Both the position numbers and the translations under genes were made by a program. A stretch of DNA of 15,977 nucleotides from Amoebophrya sp. AT5.2. Its lineage: Eukaryota; Sar; Dinophyceae; Syndiniales; Amoebophryaceae. Below the pieces are notes generated by a model. The model was not told the origin of the DNA, ran no database searches, and was given only the letters and a program-made list of their open reading frames with translations. This document shows positions 7,932-15,390 of this stretch, one piece after another. Where the stretch lies: positions 1 through 15,977 of the forward strand of contig RXOD01005088.1 of assembly GCA_005223375.1 (NCBI GenBank), read 5' to 3'. Positions within the stretch are counted from its first letter, which is position 1. The number at the start of each line of letters is the position of its first letter.

Positions 7932-8847
7932 CGTGCTCTTCAGCTTATCCTTCTTCTCAAGTGGGAGTGCTGCCGGGGGTGGTGCTGGAAAAAGATCAGA
8001 ACGACACCAAGTGGTACTCCTACCGGTGGATACGAGAGAGGGAAATAGTCATTTGTTTCCCCGGAAAAAAACTCGCCTCCCAGTAGTAGTAGCAGTAAAT
8101 GTGCACTCGATTCACTACGGTAGAATAATCTGAAAGTATCGATATCCGTTCACCTGGGCCAGCTGCTGGGAGATTCATTGGAAAGCACACACTCACCAGT
8201 CATCCGATTAATTCTATCAGCCACCAAAAATAATGTGGATCTTCAGGATCCGATCAGGAGAGTCAGAGAGACTGATAGAAGAGATACAGGATCTTCAAGA
8301 TATTTTTTGCATGTCTTTGCACCAAATCTCGGAGGAACGAGAAATTCCACCAGACTGTTGTCTCGAGATCGAGAGCTGAAGCTGATCCGCAGTAGTGCTA
8401 CTAGCAACGAGCGAGGACCAAGAGCAAAAGGTGGTGCGTCACTACTGATCACTTCACTTTTGTCCAATGAGCTTGCAGGAACAGATGTTGAAACAGACAG
8501 CACTGTTGAAACGCTGCATAAGTAAGTACAAACCGACTACACGACGTGTTAGGGCTTCACTGCTCTGTCTGCTGCGTTGCGATTTTTCTTTCCAAGAACG
8601 CCCTGCGCGCCACCTATTCGGGCTGTTTGTGTTTTACTCATGCTGCCGCTGGTCGTAGTCGCTTCAGCCTCATGCGTAGTTGTCCTATCTTCGCACCATC
8701 GATCAGTGTGAGCAACAGACGTATCGACAATCGCTGGTCTTTCATGCGCGCCAAATCTTCGGAAAGTACAGTGTTACGATTACGAATGTTCTTGCGATAG
8801 ACCGCTGCTCTCCGTAGCTGAGTTGTCCTCGAGCTGCTCAAGTGTGG
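7932..8847. other. Intergenic, no convincing gene
   Basis: This lies between the SFT2-like gene's stop and the start of the TYW3-TYW2 gene. In the TYW frame the sequence is open back to a TGA near 8050 without an ATG, and it holds acceptor-like sites (CTTTTTCCAG, near 7985), compatible with a leader exon or trans-splice site. Short ORFs on both strands (8178-8525 and 8467-8658 plus, 8243-8503 and 8638-8841 minus) overlap each other and show no domain. A plus-strand GTAAGTAC motif lies at 8521-8528. A 48-codon plus-strand ORF is listed separately as a weak candidate. Confidence 0.45.
8233..8379 (+). CDS. Weak candidate short ORF, 48 aa, acidic and helical
   Basis: ATG at 8233-8235 to TGA at 8377-8379. 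It begins MWIFRIRSGESERLIEEIQD and continues with LQDIFCMSLHQISEE, an amphipathic acidic composition more protein-like than its neighbours. It is the only plus-strand candidate in a window whose other genes are all on the minus strand, and I recognise no family. An acceptor-like CTATCAG lies about 12 bases upstream, so it could also be an exon. A chance frame is quite possible. Confidence 0.12.
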   Translation: MWIFRIRSGESERLIEEIQDLQDIFCMSLHQISEEREIPPDCCLEIES

Positions 8848-9468
8848 TCAGTAGAACGGGTTCCCGAGCGCGCCCCTTGGTTTTGGCACCGGCTTGCTGC
8901 CGCACAGACTGGGGCAGCAGCACTTCCCGCAGTACCCGAAGACGTTGTCCAGTATTCTCTGGCCGCCCGGGATGTAGGAGAACAGGAAGTAGAGGAGCGA
9001 GTAGAGCTGCAGCCCTATCGCGACCAGCGCAAACAGGTACGAAGGGGCCCACGTCGTGTAGTAGAAGGTGAGCAGCAAGCTAAGCAGGTACATTACCGTC
9101 GTTTTCTTCGCGGTGCCGAAGGCGTGCTGCTGGAAGCGAGCCCAGCCGCGGAGCGAAATAAAGGCCGCGAGACAGAAGACCGAGCCAAGGGTGAAAAGGC
9201 TCGCGAACTTGCTGGGCGCGACCATGAGAAAAGGCAGCGCAAGGCTGGATAGAAAAAGGAAAAAAAGGCCGAGGCCGAGCAAAACGGCGAACTGGATCCA
9301 GGTGGACGTGGGTATTGTGAAGTCGTCGTAAAACTGGCTGGCAGAGTCGAAGGAACCGGTTAGCCGGCCGGAAATGGACGCCATGAGACCGGTCTCCTCG
9401 TCCTCATAGGTGGAAGACGGGGGCTGCCCAGATGAATCACGCATCCAACTGAAATAATCGGAGGCCAT
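8848..9468 (-). CDS. SFT2-like Golgi vesicle-transport membrane protein
   Basis: A 206-residue single-exon frame, ATG at 9466-9468, TGA at 8848-8850. After a hydrophilic N-terminus (about 1-55) come four hydrophobic segments at about 57-81, 88-106, 122-142 and 143-164. Family marks of SFT2 are visible: APSKFASLFTLGSVFCL (84-100) with the conserved K-FA-LFTLGS pattern, SLRGW (105-109), the third helix leading to TTWAPSYL, and SYIPGG (164-169) after the fourth helix. SFT2/Got1-type proteins act in the Golgi, in fusion of endosome-derived transport vesicles; that role is inferred from the family. Odd here: a longer C-terminal tail with a cysteine cluster (CGKCCCPSLC, 180-189), possibly palmitoylated, and a terminal NPFY (203-206) resembling NPF or NPxY sorting signals. 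The length is close to the family's usual 160-220 residues. Splice-donor motifs upstream suggest a spliced leader region. Confidence 0.9.
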   Translation of the reverse strand: MASDYFSWMRDSSGQPPSSTYEDEETGLMASISGRLTGSFDSASQFYDDFTIPTSTWIQFAVLLGLGLFFLFLSSLALPFLMVAPSKFASLFTLGSVFCLAAFISLRGWARFQQHAFGTAKKTTVMYLLSLLLTFYYTTWAPSYLFALVAIGLQLYSLLYFLFSYIPGGQRILDNVFGYCGKCCCPSLCGSKPVPKPRGALGNPFY

Positions 9469-10334
9469 TTTTGTACTTCTTTGCGGCTAGTAATATACAA
9501 CTAACGTACTTACCTTCTTGGCGAGGTACCGTGCTACAAATCAGGTCTACTGCTCTGGTGCTGAAGTATTCTGTCATGGTCGGTCGAAACGCCCCGCGGC
9601 TTTCCGGCTCCCCCTCTTACCCTGTGCCGCTGCTGCGAGTTTCGCTTTTTTCTAGTGTTGAACTTGAAACATGTAGTCAGGATCAGGAAAAATTACGCTT
9701 TTGTCGTTGGCTGTGCTGTCGTCTCTCCATCACGTTCTAACATCAAAAATGCGAAGATCGGACACCCATAGAGATTTTGTTCTATTTGGCTGCTTTTCCT
9801 CGACCGCATCCTGAATCTGAATGCCAGCGCAAGTCTGCGGGATTATTTGTTCATCCTGATACATTCATACTTACCGATGATCTTCGCACGAGCCAGTCGT
9901 GATTGAATTTGACAATAACGTAAGAGTAGAGAGTTCGCAGCGGCCGAACACAGTGACCCTCACATGTGAAGGTGAAGAAAGAGCAGAAACTCTCTAACTT
10001 TTACGACGACATCCACATCTCATTCTCATGGGCGACGATCAGATGAAACAGTAGGTACTCAAAGTGAGGATCGAAGAAATCAACGCAGATGCTATTGCAG
10101 TGTATGTGTAGCCGCGTCGCCACTTCGCTGCAGCAGCTGCCAACAATATCGTATGGGCATTGCTTTCCGCTTCTTTGCGAAGCCAGAGACAATCGATCAA
10201 CGATCACTCAGCGCGCTTGTCGTCCTGAAACTAGAAGTCACTCGGTTCTTCACTTCCGAACGAAGCAGCAGCAGGTACGTATGAAGCCGGTCGTGGTTCT
10301 TGTTCCTCGGGGAGTGTTGAGTTTACCTTTTGCT
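9469..10334. other. Intergenic and probable leader region of the SFT2-like gene
   Basis: No coding frame with domain similarity is seen. On the minus strand two strong donor motifs occur upstream of the SFT2-like start: AAG|GTAAGTACG with GT at 9512-9513, and ATCG|GTAAGTATG with GT at 9873-9874. They suggest one or more untranslated leader exons. The nearest AG after the 9513 donor is at 9487-9488 and would make an intron of only 27 nt, so the true acceptor is uncertain. A short frame (MTEYFSTRAVDLICSTVP) ends at the 9513 donor but does not join in phase to the SFT2 start. The remainder is the 3' flank of the SR gene. Confidence 0.4.
9750..9888. repeat. Inverted repeat, 10-bp arms 119 bp apart
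   Basis: TGCGAAGATC at 9750-9759 is the exact reverse complement of GATCTTCGCA at 9879-9888. The right arm lies five to fourteen bases into the exon side of the minus-strand donor at 9873-9874. It could be a small element with terminal inverted repeats, an RNA structure spanning an intron, or chance. Confidence 0.4.
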
Positions 10335-13300
10335 TTACGAGGATCCAGATGCGCTGGAACTGCTTGATGACGACTGTCTGCCGCGCTTCTTTTTCTTCTT
10401 CTTACCACCGTCGTCTTTCAGCGAATCCGATTTGCGTATGAATGTCGTGGGCGGCTCGGCCGGACGCGAGTCGTAGGTCTTTGGTGGTTCCGCTGGCCGT
10501 GGCCGTTGTTGCAGCCTCGCTAACGGTGCTGTTGTGGGAGCTCCAGCTCGGGCATTAGCGTTTGTCCTACTCGCGGCGCCGCCCTTAGCGGAGGAGCTAC
10601 TGTCCCCACCAGAGGAGTCGGACGACGAATCTGAGCTGCTCGAAGACGACTTCCGGCCCCCCGCATTATTTTTACTTCGCGCCGCAACTTTCTTGGCAGT
10701 TGCTTCGCGTGCCGCGGTCCTCTTGTTAGCCTCGAGAACGATGACTTTCTCGACCTTCCTTTCCACGACCGGAGGCGCGGGCGCCGCTCGCGGAGGACTA
10801 CTCGGCGCCGCAGGTGCAGCTCTATTCGTTCGATTACCAGCGCTGCCCTTATTTGTATTGTTTGTGTTTCCACCAACTTGCGGGGGAGTGGGAGACCGCT
10901 CGTTTTTCATCTTGGCGTCCCGTACGGGCTTGATGTTGTCCTGGTCCGATCCAGCGCTTTCGGAAGACGATGCGGAAGAGCTGTTTTTTCTGCGCGATTT
11001 CATCGCTTTCGGCTCCGGTTTCTTCGGCCTCTCGGCTGTTTTGTTGGAGTTGCGAGGTGGACTTGGGCCTCGCCTCGAAGTTCGGGTGTCGGCACCTGCT
11101 CCGCGCTGTCTATCTAATGAACCGCTCTTTCTGCTCGCCCGCTCATCCTGCTCGTTACTGATACTGTCGCTTTCGCGGTCAGATCGTTTCGCGGCCACTT
11201 TGCGGTTCCTTTCTCGGTCAGCCCCAGTCCTTGGAGTGCGCCGTCGATGCTGAGAAACTTTGTTGTCTGCGTCATCAGCTCCTTTGCGCGTTGTACCTTT
11301 ATCGCGCGAAGCTACTGCCCGATCGTCTCGTGTTTTCTTCTCGTCTCCGCGAGCCTTCGTCTTGCTGCTCTTGGTCTTGCCACCAGCATCTACTGAAGAG
11401 TCGACTTTTGCTCGTCCTCGCTTGGGCTTCGGTGCTGCGCCGTTTTTCGTTTTCCGGAGCTTTTTCTCCTCAAGCGACGCTGACTTTTCTTCACTGTCAC
11501 TTCCCGACACCTGCTCTCCTGCGCTTTTCGGCGATTTCTTTCGCTCCACCGCAGTCGCTGCTATCTTTTCGCGCCGCGTTCGCTTGCGTTTGTGCCCGCC
11601 ATCTGAGTCGGAGCCTGCATCCGAACCACTCGCTTCCGAGGCAGATGACTTTTGTGCTGGCCGGACCCCCCGCTTCGACCTGTTTTTCTTTTCCCGCTTT
11701 TTACTCGCGGTCTCCTTCCTGCCGCGCCGCTGTAATTTCTTGCTTTCTTTCATCACATCGACAATGCTTTCGCTCTCGGACCCGCTGGCGCCGCGAACCT
11801 TTCCTTTCGTTCTTGGAGCCCCCGGTGCAGCTCCTGGGCGTGGCCCTGCCCGACCAGACACCGGCTTCACCACAGTGTTTTTGTTCGGTCTCGCGGGGGC
11901 GCGCGCCGACCTCGATCGACTGCGCGACGACGATTTCGACTTGCCGCGCGACGAAACAGACGGCGACTTGTCTCTACTTTTTCGCTGCGCGGCCGCCGCC
12001 AATACTACGGCGTCGTCGTCGTCGGACGAATGCGCGACGTACCTCCCCGACAACGCTGCAGTTTTGCCCCGGGAGATGATTGGTGCAGCTGCACCGAGCG
12101 CGCCGCCACCTCGTCCTCCTCCGTCGTTATTGTAGTTCCGTTTCCGACTGCCACTTCTGCTGCGACCAGCGCCCCTGTCGCCCCTCATCTGCTGCCCTCG
12201 CGGGCCTGCACGGTGCCCGAAAGAGGGCGGCGGCGTGTAGTTCCGACCAGCACCCTTTCCTCCCCGAGGAGGAGGTCCTCGACCTCCTCCGCGCCCGCGA
12301 TCGCCAAAAGCATAACGCCCTTGCTGCCCGTACCCCCCTCTTACGCGGCTGTCGCGTCCTCGTGGTGGTCCTCGTCGTCTGCTCCCTCTACTACTTCCGC
12401 TTCCGCTTCTCCTCCCCTTCGGCGAGGACGGGGGTTCATCTCCCCCCGCGCCGATGGTGCCGCGCACTTTGTCGATCTGCCGCTCGATCGACGTCTTTCC
12501 GTCCGCACCACGCTCCAGCCCCGCTCCTGCGTTCATCCGGCGTTCCGCTACGGTCTGTTTTTTCTTCGGGGCATCAACGTTCATCTGGCTCTCCTTCTGC
12601 GGTGAAGGCTTCTTTTGCCCATCTTGTTCCAGTTCCACGTCGGACTCAATGCTGAAACTGCGCAAGTTCCGTGGAGGACCTTCCTTCTTGGTAAACCGTT
12701 TGTTCCTTGCCGGCGCAGGGCCACCTGGAGCAGAGAGCAGACGTGCGTATGCATGAAAGAATACATATTTTAGTGAGCTTCAGGGTGCGTCTTGGTCTTG
12801 AGAGAGATGTGCTTTTTCTGAGCGGCTTCCGCTTCGGTTGTGCGTGTGTGTCATCATCTTGATCTTTACTCAGGTACTTATACAACGGAAGACATAGGGA
12901 AAGAATTCGAATTTAACTTGGTGGGGATAATTTTCGTACCTCGCCCAGCATCCCTGTCGTACACAGAACGTGGGCGTACACGCGAGTCGCCGCGGCGTCC
13001 ACGAGCGCGAAAACGGCTCCCCCCACCTCCTCGCCGCGAACGTGATCGCCGCCGCGAAGGACTCCTGCTGTCTCCTCCCCGACCCCGACTATGGCTCCGC
13101 TTGCGCCGCGCACTAGCTCCTGCATATAAAGTAGACGTAAGAAAGTATAGTACATGTACAACTTGTTCAACTAGAACAAGAGGAAGCCGCACACGTTTAA
13201 GCCGTTTGCTTTTGGAAGAAAATCATGACGCGAAAGAGAAACCGAGAGCGATTTGCTTTCGTTTACTAACTTGTTCTACCAAGCGCAAGCAAGCATTAGC

Positions 13301-15390
13301 ATGAGGACTAGCAGCGCACCAGCAGCGTTGTAGCTGTAGGTGCTGGTCGGGGCGCTGCACTGAAATTTCGATCGAAAACATATCATTCAAATACAAACTC
13401 AGTACCGTTTCTGCGGGTACTGCGAGGGCTTCGCGATCGGCTTCTTGAGGAGCTCCTCGAGCTACTCCGGCCCCGGCTGCGACTCCTGCTTCTCGAGAGT
13501 TTCCGCTTCGCGTCCCCCGCTTTCTTGTGGTCGCCACCTCCCGGTGTTCCCGTCGAGACACCGCCGTTCGCCTTGGAAAAACCGTTTGCAGGGATGCTGC
13601 CCGCAACGCCGTCCTTCCTACCCTCCTCGACGACAATCTGGGGCGCGCCAGGGTTCGCGGCCTTGCTGTCGTCGTGTGACGGAGCAGGAGTAATGCCCTG
13701 GTTCTTCGCAATCTGGCCCATAGCTGCAAGAACCTGCAGAGATGGCGCATGCAAAATTTGAATTACTGCTGAGGTAATTGGAAAGTCAGGTGGTCCAGTT
13801 GTACTCCGATAACACGCACCACCATGACCATGTTGGCAGGTTCTTCTCTTGTCTTCCTCGATGATGAAAGATATCATTGATGTCAGCAGAACGAAAGTAA
13901 AGTAAACGTATCTTCATTCGAGTATCAGACCCGAAAGATGATAGTTTGGAATTTCATCATGGCATTTTCGGGGGCGCTAGAGGTAGAGAAGCCGAAGCGT
14001 CTTGTTCAGCTTCACTATGGTATTCGTGTTACTGGTACAACAGGTACTAGCATAGCTCCGAACAACGCACGCGTTGTTCGTTCCAGCATCACTTCATGTT
14101 CACACCTTCCAGCTCGATACATCTAACAAGAAGTAAAACGACTTTGTTGTTGTTTTACGCTTACGAACGACTTCTAGTAAACAAGTACCGCGCTCATCTT
14201 CTTGTTATCTTTCAGGCTTGCCGGGTCCATTTTCGGGATTGCAATCGCCTCATCCCCCAGTATGTGTCTGACGGTATCTTTAGCCTTTTCGACGCCGACG
14301 GTCTCGTCATACATCGTGTGCGTCCCGACTCCCAGGCACGTTTCCGCGATCTCTTTCTCGGCGAATTCCACAAGCGCGAAGCGCTCGTCCTGGGCGTTTA
14401 CCGCGATGCGCTGGTCTTTGACAACGCCAAACGCGCTGCAAAACACGAGCAGCTCCTGCTCCTTTACGTTGGCCGGAAGCGGGCAGAAGCAAACGGTCTT
14501 CTCAAGCTGAATCTCGCGCTGCGAGGGACCGGTGGGACCCTGGTTGGGGTACAGAGCCTCGCCGCCATTCAACACGGCGCCGCCTGGATGGATCTGGTGG
14601 TGTAGTATTTTTTTAGGTACAAGAACGTAGATGACGATGCTGCGAAGAAGATCATGCAGAAGATCTCGTTGGTCGCGTGTCATCAAATAATCAAAATCTT
14701 CAACAGCTCCCTGCGTAAAGGAGACACACAAGAGAGTATTGTTACCGCATTCTGCACATGCAGCTGCATCTGTCCCGGTGGCACAAGGCCACCCTGTCCA
14801 CCTGGAGGCGGGGGAGCTGGTCCAGTTGTCATCATGGCCGCAGCTTGCGCTTGTTCCATTTGCTCGACCGCGTCCTTCGTCGACGAAACATGCGATACGG
14901 GGTCCATGATCTCGATCCTGTAATTTCGTTGTGAAAACACATCTGCGGGAACTGCGACGTACGGGTGGTCGTGGTGGTTCTGGTGGTCGTGGCCTGCTCA
15001 AGAGATTTGATAGTGCGCGAGCACGTCCACGTGCCCGTGCGGCGATCTTCACTAGAAGTAGTACAAGCACGTGCATGAAGACCATCGAGTATGATGTAGT
15101 TGAAGCACAGCACAACAAAAATCAAACGTTTATCTAAATGGGTACGTCATGGGCACTCCGAGGAAGCTTTTGCCGTTCATGTGGTTGATTGCGTGCGTGA
15201 CGCCACCGGAGGTGGCGAAGAAGACCTGGGCGTAGACATTATCGGTGCCCGGGTAAATGTGGAATTTCACAGCCAGCACCTGGTCCGCCCCCTGAAACTC
15301 CTCCCGAAGCTTTTGCTCCGTCGCCTGCTCGCTCAAGTTGCGGACGAAGACGCAGTTGTTCAACATGGTGCTGGTCAGCGAGCTCGGCAT
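10335..15390 (-). CDS. SREK1-like SR splicing regulator, six exons, about 1239 aa
   Basis: Proposed join on the minus strand: 15390-15146, 14917-14746, 14593-14189, 13733-13406, 13119-12940, 12724-10335. All five junctions agree in phase and the exons sum to 3720 nt (1239 codons plus TAA). RRM1 (about 10-85) has NNCVFVRNL and NVYAQVFFA and ends GVPMTIEIMDP across the first junction. A Gln/Ala then Pro/Gly linker follows, then RRM2 (about 168-242) with KTVCFCPLP and RFALVEFA. Next comes a helical stretch created by junction 3 (KDNKKMSAVLAAMGQIAKNQ). RS dipeptides lie at about 354-430, an RGG/RG region at about 555-650, and a long Lys/Arg/Ser/Asp tail ends in poly-Lys and poly-Ser. Two RRMs, the second followed by a Pro-Met helix and an RS region, match SREK1 (SRrp86/SRrp508), which modulates SR-protein activity in the nucleus. 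That orthology is inference. The upstream in-frame TAG at 15400-15402 supports the start at 15390. Confidence 0.8.
12725..12939 (-). other. SR gene intron 5 (215 bp)
   Basis: Donor GGCGAG|GTACGAA and acceptor CTCTGCTCCAG|GTGG on the minus strand. Phase 1 is matched (CGA G + GT GGC), joining the RS region to the continuous 776-codon frame of exon 6. A good pyrimidine tract precedes the acceptor, and without the splice exon 5 would stop at 12878. Confidence 0.75.
13120..13405 (-). other. SR gene intron 4 (286 bp; 301 bp with the alternative donor)
   Basis: Acceptor TTTATATGCAG|GAGC at 13120-13121 and donor ACG|GTACTG at 13405. A second donor, CGCA|GTACCC, lies 15 bases further upstream in the exon (GT at 13419-13420). 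Both leave phase 1, so either joins in frame. Exon 4 without splicing would end at a stop at 13383-13385. Confidence 0.7.
13734..14188 (-). other. SR gene intron 3 (455 bp)
   Basis: Donor GCG|GTACTTG and acceptor CCATCTCTGCAG|GTTC on the minus strand, phase 0. The join yields the helix KKMSAVLAAMGQIAKNQ. The intron holds a 10-bp-arm near-palindrome at 14059-14080. Its last 144 bases are open in the frame of exon 4 from an ATG at 13875-13877. Confidence 0.75.
14059..14080. repeat. Near-perfect palindrome inside SR intron 3
   Basis: CGAACAACGC at 14059-14068 and GCGTTGTTCG at 14071-14080 are exact reverse complements separated by AC. As RNA this would be a hairpin too tight at the tip unless one or two pairs open. 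As DNA it is a dyad of 22 bp. Confidence 0.7.
14594..14745 (-). other. SR gene intron 2 (152 bp; acceptor uncertain)
   Basis: Donor GCG|GTAACA and acceptor ACACCACCAG|ATCC on the minus strand, phase 0. This acceptor has a poor pyrimidine tract. A better-looking one (CTCCTTTACGCAG|GG, AG at 14711-14712) would give an intron of 35 nt and add 39 open, in-frame codons before the same downstream sequence. The long form is preferred because 35 nt is far below the other introns here. Confidence 0.5.
14918..15145 (-). other. SR gene intron 1 (228 bp)
   Basis: Donor ATGAC|GTACCC and acceptor ACGAAATTACAG|GATC on the minus strand, phase 2. Splicing completes the last strand of RRM1 (GVPMTIEIMDP), whereas the unspliced frame stops five codons later. 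The intron includes an Arg/Pro-coding-like repeat of CCACGACCACC units, which is not in frame with the exons. Confidence 0.75.

Noticed and set aside
7962..8090. Plus-strand open stretch reading like VLPGVVLEKDQNDTKWYSYR
   Set aside because: It has no start codon and an upstream exon would have to lie antisense within the TYW3 domain. It is more simply the leader region of the TYW3-TYW2 gene.
8638..8841. 67-codon minus-strand ORF just after the SFT2-like stop
   Set aside because: It starts seven bases after the stop and has some helical character, but no known domain. More likely 3' untranslated sequence.
9471..10367. Plus-strand ORFs at 9471-9740 and 10089-10367, and the minus ORF at 10001-10207
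   Set aside because: Short, Cys/Ser/Leu-rich, no domain, not supported by splice-phase logic, and in the probable leader and 3' flank.
10534..12655. Long plus-strand ORFs (10534-11253, 11260-12135, 11231-12079, 12030-12605, 12080-12655)
   Set aside because: They are antisense to the Arg/Ser/Lys-rich exon 6 of the SR gene. Codon bias of such tails leaves the opposite strand free of stops, and the products are Leu/Ser/Phe/Arg-rich without domains.
13223..13750. 175-codon minus-strand ORF overlapping exon 4 in another frame
   Set aside because: It gives an Arg/Leu/Ala shadow of the RS-coding sequence. The chosen frame matches splice phases on both sides and has clear RS dipeptides.
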